Assembly (NCBI RefSeq): GCF_033723955.1
Contig: NZ_CP137555.1
Span: forward strand, 931,001 to 995,000
Direction of reading: 5' to 3'
Length of the DNA stretch: 64,000 nt
DNA from: Microbulbifer pacificus
Lineage (GTDB): Bacteria; Pseudomonadota; Gammaproteobacteria; Pseudomonadales; Cellvibrionaceae
Positions within the stretch are counted from its first letter, which is position 1. Each line of letters starts with the position of its first letter. The translations under genes were made by a program, and so were the position numbers. Positions 38,501 to 48,382 of the stretch are shown in pieces. The notes under the pieces are model-generated. The model ran no database searches. It was given only the letters and a program-made list of their open reading frames with translations, and was not told where the DNA came from.

Positions 38501-39305
38501 TGGTGGTGGCAACGTGGGTGCCGTGGCCATTCAGGTCGTCCACGCCATTGCGCGCGTAAGTGAAATCCTTGGCGGCCACTACCTGGCCGGCGAGATCGGC
38601 ATGCTCTACGTCGTAACCGGTATCCAGTACCGCAACCGTGACACCTTCACCGCTGAAGTTGGCTGCGTAAGTACCGCGTGCGCCGGTCAGCGGCACGGTT
38701 GGAATGAGGGCTGCGGATACGGAAGTCTTGTGCGCGTGCAGCACGGCGTCCAGCCAGACGCCTTCAACACGGCTGTCGGCGGTCAACTTCGACCAGAGTT
38801 CCGCAGCCTTGTCCTTTTCAATACCGAAGCTCGCGCTGTCGATGATTTCGATTTCACCGGTCAGGGACATACCGTCGAGCACTTCCGGCGTCGCCGCGCC
38901 GGCCAGAATTCCGTCGGTGTATTCGACGATGACCGGCAGCTTGCTGGTGGATCCGTCGTCATAGCCACTCTGGAACAGCTTGTTGATATTGAACAGCTCC
39001 AGATCCACCGCTTTTGCGTCTACCAGTGCCCGCGCCTTCGCCGGTACTACATAGACGTCGCTTCCATACTGGTAAATGCTGGTGATGGCTTCGGTACCGT
39101 CTTCCCCGAGAAGCCGGATACCCGCCAGCTCCCCGTCATTTTTGACCACGGCGGAAACTTTATCCCCGGTAATCAGGGTAAAGGTCACTTCTCCGGGCGA
39201 AGTTTCTGCACTCAGCTCCTGAGCGATACCCGGCACTGCCCCGAGACCGCCGGAAAGAGCGAGAACCGCCGCAGCGATGCGGCGCATTCCGAATACTTTC
39301 TTCAT
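35535..39305 (-). CDS. Large secreted subtilisin-like (S8) serine protease with PA domain
   Basis: About 1256 residues. A signal peptide ends near AVPGIAQ, and a propeptide-like region of about 170 residues follows. The S8 catalytic domain has Asp in AVLDTGYD (about 228), His in NGHGTHVA (about 261) and Ser in SGTSMAAPH (about 429); the oxyanion Asn is in ISAGNS. Beta-sandwich domains follow, and a PA-like domain lies near 790-885 (GKIALISNPYYLTSYMVANAM, AIGVIGYRPG), then a C-terminal beta-rich domain. The expected role is extracellular protein degradation. ATG 39305 (MKKVFGMRR) is preferred over a TTG at 39317. It has its own terminator. Confidence 0.92.
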   Translation of the reverse strand: MKKVFGMRRIAAAVLALSGGLGAVPGIAQELSAETSPGEVTFTLITGDKVSAVVKNDGELAGIRLLGEDGTEAITSIYQYGSDVYVVPAKARALVDAKAVDLELFNINKLFQSGYDDGSTSKLPVIVEYTDGILAGAATPEVLDGMSLTGEIEIIDSASFGIEKDKAAELWSKLTADSRVEGVWLDAVLHAHKTSVSAALIPTVPLTGARGTYAANFSGEGVTVAVLDTGYDVEHADLAGQVVAAKDFTYARNGVDDLNGHGTHVATTIAGTGHESNGLWTGMAPGTKLIIGKVLGNTGGGSTTGIMNGMLWAVNQGADVVSMSLGGSATTCSGPMVELVEALSDKALFVISAGNSFTRETVGSPGCAPSALTVAAIDRENQTAVFSSRGPSPDGHSAKPDIASQGVEVVAAAAGGFGESGYVAMSGTSMAAPHVSGGAAILKQARPELSPRQLKKVLTSSVALSDAHVLEQGAGPMDVNEAVVQAVVAEPNAELGFFSGAPNYKFTETSVTLENLSDKARTYKLKLDLIGEDGSTELPATLAGLGVKSITVPANSSVQVPVWVDPEVGLRSGAYGAITGRIVGTDTGNSDERITVPVSFWIDQPKVKLSFSVTDHRGKPATSPSKIYLMNEEDDWGQYVAINNGIASVNVPEGDYSIVANIMTYDTDSAFGGLVESAAQMAVLRRKVASDSHIDFDARTAEKVEFKADKPLAPQGYSFGFTYALDDAKQAKLAAIELAPDYVKDFYSWSQGHDDRFRSFVTTRAIAPETVMKMQNGEVLDYVNQGLALGFHGEGSAELVPVGDAGYTTDWTQFDLDGKIALISNPYYLTSYMVANAMKYGAIGVIGYRPGTSGRYKTSISGTPKIPVVMLSAEQGARLHAEVEAGNNRVSWSGIAAERTPYAYSINHITDGHIDGGLVRIHEDQMYKITASYHAQGSEAPVWTDVMGMTNSTGEFYSTGSPQMIMAPVEREEFYTATSKNAWTNIVMPHQQLSTNGGYFDGPRLMTAGGEERTSWFKGPRGGTLLTSGSPIAYRSTNTLQFSIPAFGDASGHDATGGYNGMGAYGITVNGQSQYLDGGILTVPDAATEIGLEIRYYPRGVGERSPVKDKLGSFYQGKYSFATDSAKQGAQPILVPVVDLPVDTMNSAPAGEPMEIKLSAVMDRLGEVDLASVSLQYGYGQECVLSDVPAYVYCPVSDKFSSSNWVDAEIKQVGGEWVATVPNDAEAGEFVHLRVSMTGSEGSHTEQVTMRTYMLR

Positions 39306-39446
39306 AGGGTTTCTCAAATTTATTGGATTATTTTTTTGATCACAGCCGAAAAAAACCGCGATGTCCGCGGGTTAAAGATGTGAAGTGTATTTATGGTTTT
39401 TCCGGAGCCAGGTCATGGCGGCCCCATACGGTTCAACACTCCACAA

Positions 39447-39521
39447 GTGTTACAAACTTGCAGTGCCCAAAACTTGGAGCCAATTCGCACTGAAGCTGGC
39501 GTTTTGTAACACTCTGTAACA
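39447..39521. promoter_or_regulatory. Inverted and direct TGTAACA repeats upstream of the S8 protease
   Basis: A perfect 10-bp inverted repeat has arms 39447-39456 and 39503-39512, 56 bp between centres. The right arm forms a direct repeat, TGTAACA-N3-TGTAACA (39505-39521). The sites lie about 140-215 bp upstream of the protease start, suitable for an operator of an unidentified regulator. Confidence 0.4.
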
Positions 39522-39641
39522 GTCGGGTTTGTAGCCGTACGCAAATGGGGCAACCGCGTGCGAACTGAACAATGGCTGCACCATTTCAGTGAATCCGTAT
39601 GGCGAGCGAAATTTGACGGGGAAAAATTTGGAGGGGTTAAG

Positions 39642-39677
39642 AAAAAAATACCGGGCAACGAATAGTCGCTGCCCGGC
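39642..39677 (-). terminator. Rho-independent terminator after the second chitinase
   Basis: The stem CCGGGCA / TGCCCGG, read on the minus strand, is followed by TATTTTTTT (A run at 39642-39650 on the plus strand), 35 nt after the chitinase stop. Confidence 0.85.
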
Positions 39678-39711
39678 ATTTTGTATTGCCGTTATTTGAT
39701 AACGGAAAATG

Positions 39712-41313
39712 TTAAGGCAGGTTGTGTACGTGACTGCCGACAGGGCCCGAGAAGATGCCGCCGTCATTCATGTCCCAGTTGATGGACCAGGTCATCACAC
39801 CGTTGAAGGTGGGGTAAGCCTGGCTCGGGGTCAGGGTGGCGCAGTTCAGCTGCTGGGTCAGGCAGTCCAGCGCACGGTTGATATCCGCAGTGGTGGCAAA
39901 GCCACTGCCGGCGGCTTTCGGGCCGGAAGGCAGTGCCAGGCCGACCTGATCCGGACGCAGCCCTTCAAAGAAGCCCGCGCTGCCGTAACCGAGCGGGAAG
40001 CCCTCGATCAGCATCAGCGCGGACGACACCATCATGTCCACCGAGCCCGCCGCATAGGCCGAGCCATTGTAGGGTGTGGAGAGACCGCCGTTGTTGTACA
40101 GCTGCACGTGCAGCAGATCCAGCTCATTGCGCAGCTGGTCGATCATCGGCAGGTAGGCACCCCAGATACCGGTGTAGGACACATAGCCGCCCTGCACATA
40201 GGGATGCTCCGGTGCCATGGACAGGTACATATTGGGATAGCTCTGCTTCAGCTGCTTGACCGCCGTCACCATGTTCTGGATCACCGGTGCACCGTGCATG
40301 ACGCCAGCGCCGGATTCCAGGTCAATGTCGATGCCGTCAAAGCCGTACTCGTCGATGATTGCCGCTGTGCTGTTGACGAAGTTGGCCACGTTGCTGTCGG
40401 TATTCAGGGTAACGGTGCCTTTCTCACCGCCGAAAGACAGGATCACAATCTTGCCGGCGGCGCGTTTGGCGGCGACGTCGGCAATAAACTGCTGCTTGTC
40501 GAGACCCGCATCGAGAGTGAACGCAACGCTGCCGTTGCCCGCATCCTCCGCGAAGGCCACCACAATCACATCCCACACATCGGACACTTCAGCAATGCGG
40601 TACAGACCGGAACCGTTGTTGAAATTGTGCCAGTAACCCACCAGTGCGTGCTTTGGCAGCAGGCCGCTGTTACCTCCTGAAGAGCTGCCGCCAGAAGAAC
40701 TGCCGGAGGAACCGCTGCCGGAAGAGGAGCCGGAAGAAGAGCTGGAACCGCTGCTGCTGGAAGAGGAGCTGGAGGAGCCGCAGTCACCTACCTGGCTCCA
40801 CGCATCCTGCCAGTGGGCGCCGACGCCGGGCTCATAGGCCCAGGCGGCACTTGAAGAGCACCAGCCGGCAATATTGCACTGGAATTCCAGCCCCACATTC
40901 TGCACCTGCTGGCCGGCCGCATAGCTGGTACCGGCAACATACTGCAGTGAAGTGCAGGAACCGCCGCCGGATCCACCGCCTGAACTGGAGGAGGAAGACG
41001 AGCTGGACGAGGAGCTCGAAGAGGATGAACTGGAGGAGCTCGAGGAGGAACTGGAAGAACTGGACGAGGAGCTGGAGGAACTGCCGTCACAGGCGCCATC
41101 GTATTTCCAGTAAGCCCAGGTGCCGGAGTTGGTGGCCGGATTGTTGTTCTGGGTCCAGTAGTTGGCCGTATAGCCGTTACCCAGATGCTGAACGGCGTTG
41201 CCGCCCACATAGATCGCACTGCTCTCCCAGTTGGGGCGCGCACTGCAATCTACGGCAGCGGCCTCCATGGAAAGCAGTCCCAGGGCGACAATGCCCAACA
41301 GACTTTTTTTCAT
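39712..41313 (-). CDS. Secreted GH18 chitinase with two carbohydrate-binding modules and poly-Ser linkers
   Basis: About 533 residues. A signal peptide (MKKSLLGIVALGLLSMEAAA) is followed by a CBM5/12-like module to about residue 55 (YTANYWTQNN). A linker of some 35 consecutive serines precedes a second module of CBM73-like appearance with paired cysteines and AWAYEPGVGAHWQDAW, then another Ser/Gly linker. The GH18 barrel comes last: SFGGEKGT, and the catalytic DGIDIDLES with the acid Glu. Endo- or exo-chitin hydrolysis outside the cell is expected. ATG 41313 with AAGGA 8 nt upstream sets the start. It is downstream of a second chitinase gene, with a hairpin in the 93-nt gap. Confidence 0.93.
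   Translation of the reverse strand: MKKSLLGIVALGLLSMEAAAVDCSARPNWESSAIYVGGNAVQHLGNGYTANYWTQNNNPATNSGTWAYWKYDGACDGSSSSSSSSSSSSSSSSSSSSSSSSSSSSSSSSSSGGGSGGGSCTSLQYVAGTSYAAGQQVQNVGLEFQCNIAGWCSSSAAWAYEPGVGAHWQDAWSQVGDCGSSSSSSSSSGSSSSSGSSSGSGSSGSSSGGSSSGGNSGLLPKHALVGYWHNFNNGSGLYRIAEVSDVWDVIVVAFAEDAGNGSVAFTLDAGLDKQQFIADVAAKRAAGKIVILSFGGEKGTVTLNTDSNVANFVNSTAAIIDEYGFDGIDIDLESGAGVMHGAPVIQNMVTAVKQLKQSYPNMYLSMAPEHPYVQGGYVSYTGIWGAYLPMIDQLRNELDLLHVQLYNNGGLSTPYNGSAYAAGSVDMMVSSALMLIEGFPLGYGSAGFFEGLRPDQVGLALPSGPKAAGSGFATTADINRALDCLTQQLNCATLTPSQAYPTFNGVMTWSINWDMNDGGIFSGPVGSHVHNLP
40990..41093 (-). repeat. Poly-serine linker coding repeat
   Basis: About 100 bp of near-uninterrupted serine codons, mixing TCC, TCG, TCT, AGC and AGT, encode the linker between the two binding modules. 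A shorter tract lies at 40670-40785. Mixed codons show selection for the amino acid rather than simple slippage. Confidence 0.8.
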
Positions 41314-41357
41314 GTTGAATTCCTTTATTCGCGTTATTAGTTCGGAACAAAAAGAAA

Positions 41358-41390
41358 GGAAAAAGACAGAGGGCGCGATTGCGCCCTCTG
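41358..41390 (-). terminator. Hairpin with U-rich tail between the two chitinase genes
   Basis: The perfect stem CAGAGGGCGC / GCGCCCTCTG with a 4-nt loop is followed on the minus strand by TCTTTTTCC. It lies 17 nt after the stop of the upstream chitinase and before the start of the downstream one, so it can separate or attenuate the two. Confidence 0.75.
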
Positions 41391-41406
41391 TTGTTTGCAT
41401 TACTGC

Positions 41407-44283
<2,877 letters not shown>

Positions 44284-44287
44284 TCAC

Positions 44288-45067
44288 CTTGTCGTTATCT
44301 TTTATTAATCAGGATCGATATCAATGAGGGCAGCGGAGTGTGTGTTCCGTCTTACCTCAACGGGCTTCGCTGCCCCCGATTGAACGGCATTCAGCTACAT
44401 CTCCATGCCGGTACTTCTTGTCTGTTTCGTCGAACAGGTACCTCTGGTGCCCGTCTGTGGCCCGGGCCAATGACACCGCTGTCATTTTTAATAAAAATAT
44501 GACAGCGGTGTCATCAGGCTTTCACGATACTCTGCCTCCGATAGCCTTGACCAGCCCCCTGAGGCAGTCTTGAGAGGTGAGTCACACAGGATGATGTGAT
44601 TCTGGCGCAATAGTTTGCGTATGGCCCGGCGCTGACGCGCTTCACCAGCGCTGAATGAATTTCGCAGCCCCAAAAGAAAAGCGGCCGATAAATATCGACC
44701 GCTCGCCCCTTTTACCCAATCAAGCTGACTGAAACTTCCCGCTTTTTCACTCGCTGAAGTCAACACTCCGACCAGTGGTCACCCGCTGTGGGCCTATTTA
44801 CGGGCATGTCCAGCCTCCGTTACGGACCGCTTCTTCTTGGCACTCCACCTCGTCCTGCGATGGGGGAGTCTTCCCGGGACACTACGAGTATAGGGTCGAC
44901 AGGGTCCACTCCAAATATTTTGCACAGTTACCACAAAGAAAATGTGCTCGCTGAACGCTTGGGATGCTTGGGGATTGCGAATGGGAAACAGCGTCGTTGG
45001 GATGTAGCCAGGCCCACCATACACTCCTCTGGCAACGTCAGTGCAAACCTATTGGGATGGAGTTTTT
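44288..45067. other. Long intergenic region containing the chitinase control region
   Basis: About 780 bp between the divergent chitinase and lipoprotein genes. The paired operator at 44470-44514 is the only clear element. The rest, including 44520-45040, shows open frames on both strands, but none has a ribosome site, family match or consistent codon use, so they were not called. Confidence 0.5.
44470..44514. promoter_or_regulatory. Paired LacI/NagR-type operators in a nested palindrome
   Basis: ATGACACCGCTGTCAT (44470-44485) and its exact reverse complement ATGACAGCGGTGTCAT (44499-44514) are 29 bp apart centre to centre, around a pure A/T spacer (TTTTAATAAAAAT). Each half is itself of the form TGACA-N4-TGTCA. 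This resembles the operators of LacI-family regulators that control GlcNAc/chitin genes (NagR) in other gammaproteobacteria. The pair lies upstream of the two chitinase genes. The A/T spacer could hold a -10 element. The regulator is not in the window. Confidence 0.6.
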
Positions 45068-45340
45068 ATGCAGTTTCAGACTCTCAAACGTACCGGCATG
45101 ACATCCATGCTGGTTCTGACCCTGGCGAGCGCCGGCTGCGCCAGCATGAGCGATACCGACCGCCGTGTGGGTACCGGCATCGGTGTCGGCGCGGTAACCG
45201 GAGCACTGATCTCCGGTGGTAGGCCTGGCGGTACCGCCGTGGGGGCCGTTCTCGGTGGTGTCGGCGGTTGGATCTACGACCGCGAGAAGAAAAAACGCTA
45301 CTACTACGACAGTCGCGGCCGCCGCGTTTACGAGCGCTAA
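45068..45340 (+). CDS. Glycine-zipper lipoprotein
   Basis: A 90-residue precursor with a lipoprotein signal ending in SAGC (residue 24). Its glycine-zipper 2TM region reads GTGIGVGAVTGALISGGRPGGTAVGAVLGGVGGWIYD (about 36-72), then a basic Tyr-rich tail. Such small outer-membrane lipoproteins resemble the SlyB/OsmB-type stress proteins. GGAG lies 7 nt before ATG 45068; an upstream in-frame start at 45041 lacks a ribosome site. Confidence 0.8.
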   Translation: MQFQTLKRTGMTSMLVLTLASAGCASMSDTDRRVGTGIGVGAVTGALISGGRPGGTAVGAVLGGVGGWIYDREKKKRYYYDSRGRRVYER

Positions 45341-45382
45341 CGGTCAGGAAATTTATTCGGCAGTGGGCCCGCTATCGCGGGC

Positions 45383-45598
45383 TCACTGTGCTTTAAGCGG
45401 TTTGATCAACCCGTCCAGCCCCTCAATCTTTATTTCCAGTGTCATTGCCATCAGATGACCCAGCCTGCCGTTGGGAAAGCCCTTTTTGGCAAACCACAAC
45501 AGATATTCTTCCGGCAGGTCAATCAGAGGCTTGCCAGCATATTTTCCGAATGGCATGGGCGTGCGGGCGATATCCAGTAAATCCTGTTTTTCAAACAT
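45383..45598 (-). CDS. DUF3820 family protein
   Basis: A 71-residue protein with the family core TPMPFGKYAGKPLIDLPEEY and LLWFAKKGFPNGRLGHLM. A related domain occurs as an extension in some DNA repair and exonuclease proteins, but the role of the stand-alone form is unknown. ATG 45598 (MFEKQDLLDIA) is chosen because GGGGAG lies about 7 nt upstream and homologues start there; the frame is open to 45646. Confidence 0.8.
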   Translation of the reverse strand: MFEKQDLLDIARTPMPFGKYAGKPLIDLPEEYLLWFAKKGFPNGRLGHLMAMTLEIKIEGLDGLIKPLKAQ

Positions 45599-45813
45599 CA
45601 CCGTCTCCCCGCTTTTCATCACAACATCAACTACTTGGTTCGCCACACATTCTACACTGTGGGCTGACTTATCCCGATGGATGCGCCAACGATCTCAGCA
45701 AGGATTCTTACTTCCCTGATTCTGTGGCAGCATCTGGGCCACGTGGCCGCAGATAGTGGCCGTATGATTTTTAAACTCTGCATTTAAATCCTGCGTACAG
45801 TCAAGGAATCACA

Positions 45814-48114
45814 GTGATCGACAACAAGTTCATACATAAAGCGGGGCTGGCGCTCACCATTGCCCTGCTGACCGCCTGCGGCAAGCCCGCAGATAACAGC
45901 AATACGCCCACCAGCAGTGCACCTGCCACGGCGACGGAAAGCACCACCGTCAGCATGTCGGACAATGTATCCACCGAGGGTATGTGGATGCCGCGCCAGT
46001 TGCCCGAGCTTGGCGACAAACTGAAAAGCCTGGGCCTGGAGCTGGACCCGAAGACCATGACGGATCTCACCCAGTTCCCGATGAATGCGGTGGTAAGCCT
46101 CGGCGGCTGCTCTGCGTCCTTCGTGTCACCACAGGGTCTGGTGGCCACCAACCACCACTGCGCCTACGGTTCTATCTCGTACAACTCCACCGAAGACAAC
46201 GACCTGCTGACCAACGGCTTCCTCGCCAAAACCCTGGACGAAGAACTGCCTGCGGCCCCCGGCTCACGTATCTATGTCACCGTGGGCATGAACGAAGTCA
46301 CCGACAAGATCAACAGCAAGCTCAGCGACGACATGGACGGCGCCACTCGCTTCAAGGCCATTGAAGATGCGGAGAAAGCACTGGTCGCAGACTGTGAATC
46401 CGATCCCGGCCACCGCTGTGAGGTGTACAGCTACTACGGCGGCGCCAGCTATTACCTGATCAAGCAGCTGGCAATCCGCGACGTGCGCCTGGTGCACGCA
46501 CCGGCCGCCTCCATCGGCAAATTCGGTGGCGACATCGACAACTGGATGTGGCCCCGCCACACCGGCGACTACTCCTTCCTGCGCGCCTATGTGAGCCCGG
46601 AAGGCAAGCCCGCCGACTTTTCCAAAGACAACGTGCCCTACAAGCCCAAGCACTTCCTGAAGGTTGCCACCAAGGGACCGGAAGAAGGTGATTTTGTAAT
46701 GGTCGCCGGCTACCCCGGCAGCACCAACCGCTACCGCACCGCGGAAGAAGTCAGCAACAACTTCAGCTGGTACTACCCCACCATGCAGAAGGTACTGGCG
46801 GAATGGTCCGAGGTAATTGGCAAGGCCACCGAAAACAACAAGGACGCCGCGCTCAAATACGCGAGCCTGGTTGCAGGCCTCAACAATTACTCGAAAAACT
46901 TTACCGGCATGATGGAGGGCTACAACCGCAGCGATCTGCTCGCCCGCAAACAGCAGCTGGAAAAGGACCTGCAGGCGTGGATTGAGGCCAATCCGGAAGC
47001 CAGCAAGAAATACGCTTCCGTGATCAGTGATCTGCAGAAACTGGTCAGTGAGCAACAGTCCACCCAGGAACGCGACCTGCTGCTCGGCTACATGAACCGC
47101 TCTGCCATGTTGAGCACCGCACAGCGCCTGTACCGCCTCAGCCTGGAAAAGCAGAAACCGAACATGGAGCGCGAGCCCGGCTATCAAGAGCGCGACATGA
47201 CCCGCTTTACCGAGAGCCTGCAGCGCATCGAGCGCAACTTCGAGCCGACGGTGGACCAGTCCATCTGGACCTACTTTATCGAGCGCTACAACGCGCTGCC
47301 GCAGGATCAGCACCTGGAGAGTTTCGACAGTTATTTCGCTGGCGACCTGAGCGGTGATGCACTACAGCAGAAGCTCGCGGCCATGTATGAAAAAACCGGC
47401 CTCACCGATACCAAAACCCGCCTGGCGTGGATGGAAAAGTCACCGGAAGAATTCCGCGCGAGCGACGATCCGTTCATCAAACTGGCGGTAGCCACCTATG
47501 ACGACCGCTTTGCGATCGAGCAGAAAGACAAGGCAATGGATGGCAAGTTCGCGGAAGTGCGGCCGAAATACATGGACCTGCTGATCGCGTACTACAACGA
47601 GCAGGGCAAACCGGTTTACCCGGATGCCAACAGCTCCCTGCGCCTCACTTACGGCCTGGTGAAAGGTTACACCCCACCCGCCGGCACCATCAAAGGCCCC
47701 GCCGATGGCAACGATGGTAAAGACAGCTTTGTGCCCTTCACCACGCTGCGCGGTATTGAAGCCAAATACACAGGTGAAGATCCCTTCGATGCACCCCAGG
47801 CCCTGCTGGATGCCATCAAGAACAAGGACTACGGCCGTTTCTACAAGGAGAGCCTGAGCTCGGTGCCGGTAAACTTCCTGAGTACCGTAGACATCACCGG
47901 CGGCAACTCCGGCTCCGCCACCATGAACGGCAAGGGTGAGCTGATCGGCCTGGTGTTCGATGGCACCTACGATAGCATCAATGCCGACTGGGACTTCAAC
48001 GACAACACCCGCGCGATCCATGTGGATGTGGCCTACATGTTGTGGGTGATGGAGAAGGTGGACCACGCGGATAACCTGCTGGAAGAGATGGGAGTTGCGG
48101 CGCCGAAGCAATAA
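45814..48114 (+). CDS. S46 family dipeptidyl-peptidase (DPP7/DPP11-like), lipoprotein
   Basis: A 766-residue precursor with a lipoprotein signal (LALTIALLTAC, Cys near 22). The S46 chymotrypsin-like fold carries His in VATNHHCAYGS (about 115), Asp in GDIDNWMWPRHTGD (about 245) and the nucleophile Ser in GGNSGSATMN (about 699), separated by the long alpha-helical insert typical of DPP7/DPP11. It should release dipeptides from oligopeptide N-termini in the periplasm. Whether it prefers hydrophobic (DPP7) or acidic (DPP11) residues cannot be read with confidence. With the S8 protease it forms a peptide-degradation capacity. Confidence 0.92.
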   Translation: MIDNKFIHKAGLALTIALLTACGKPADNSNTPTSSAPATATESTTVSMSDNVSTEGMWMPRQLPELGDKLKSLGLELDPKTMTDLTQFPMNAVVSLGGCSASFVSPQGLVATNHHCAYGSISYNSTEDNDLLTNGFLAKTLDEELPAAPGSRIYVTVGMNEVTDKINSKLSDDMDGATRFKAIEDAEKALVADCESDPGHRCEVYSYYGGASYYLIKQLAIRDVRLVHAPAASIGKFGGDIDNWMWPRHTGDYSFLRAYVSPEGKPADFSKDNVPYKPKHFLKVATKGPEEGDFVMVAGYPGSTNRYRTAEEVSNNFSWYYPTMQKVLAEWSEVIGKATENNKDAALKYASLVAGLNNYSKNFTGMMEGYNRSDLLARKQQLEKDLQAWIEANPEASKKYASVISDLQKLVSEQQSTQERDLLLGYMNRSAMLSTAQRLYRLSLEKQKPNMEREPGYQERDMTRFTESLQRIERNFEPTVDQSIWTYFIERYNALPQDQHLESFDSYFAGDLSGDALQQKLAAMYEKTGLTDTKTRLAWMEKSPEEFRASDDPFIKLAVATYDDRFAIEQKDKAMDGKFAEVRPKYMDLLIAYYNEQGKPVYPDANSSLRLTYGLVKGYTPPAGTIKGPADGNDGKDSFVPFTTLRGIEAKYTGEDPFDAPQALLDAIKNKDYGRFYKESLSSVPVNFLSTVDITGGNSGSATMNGKGELIGLVFDGTYDSINADWDFNDNTRAIHVDVAYMLWVMEKVDHADNLLEEMGVAAPKQ

Positions 48115-48145
48115 TTCAGCGCACCGCTCAAATCACATCCTGAAA

Positions 48146-48176
48146 TAAAAAAGCCGGCAATTCTGCCGGCTTTTTT
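48146..48176. terminator. Bidirectional terminator between S46 peptidase and small zinc-ribbon gene
   Basis: The stem AAAAAAGCCGGCA / TGCCGGCTTTTTT with loop ATTC has U-tracts in both directions and lies between two convergent genes. Confidence 0.92.
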
Positions 48177-48187
48177 ACATCTGCTTT

Positions 48188-48373
48188 TTACAACAGTTCT
48201 GTCTTGGTTTTTCCACACCGCTGACAACAATACTCCGTTACCAGCCTTCCCTGCTTCACATCAAACTTGCGCTCGGTCACTACTTTCCATTTATGGAAAC
48301 CGTCGCGACAAAGGCTGCTGCCCTTGTGTTTTTCCCAGGCCGTCTTGCGTTTGAAAGGCAGTATGTCACCCAT
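48188..48373 (-). CDS. Small conserved zinc-ribbon protein
   Basis: A 61-residue protein starting MGDILPFKRK, with a cysteine in SSLCRDGFHKW and a CQRCGK pair near the C-terminus. Together with the His in FHKW these can form a zinc site. Similar small proteins with the same GFHKW and 'FDVKQGRLVT' core are common in pseudomonads and relatives; the function is unknown. It ends 10 nt from the bidirectional terminator and begins just downstream of the flavoprotein gene. Confidence 0.7.
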   Translation of the reverse strand: MGDILPFKRKTAWEKHKGSSLCRDGFHKWKVVTERKFDVKQGRLVTEYCCQRCGKTKTELL

Positions 48374-48382
48374 GTTTTTTCC

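Larger units (their letters stand above)
39306..39711. other. Intergenic region with terminator and repeated TGTAACA motifs
   Basis: 406 bp between the two same-strand genes. The right part (39642-39677) is the chitinase terminator. The middle part holds an inverted repeat GTGTTACAAA (39447-39456) / TTTGTAACAC (39503-39512) and another TGTAACA at 39515-39521. No coding frame is credible. Confidence 0.5.

Noticed and set aside
40990..41093. Tandem short repeats that could be mistaken for a CRISPR or satellite array
   Set aside because: The repeats are serine codons inside a chitinase linker; no spacers or conserved repeat units exist.
44788..45222. Possible 144-codon gene ahead of the glycine-zipper lipoprotein
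   Set aside because: It has low-complexity, basic composition at the end because it overlaps the lipoprotein gene in another frame, and no ribosome site.
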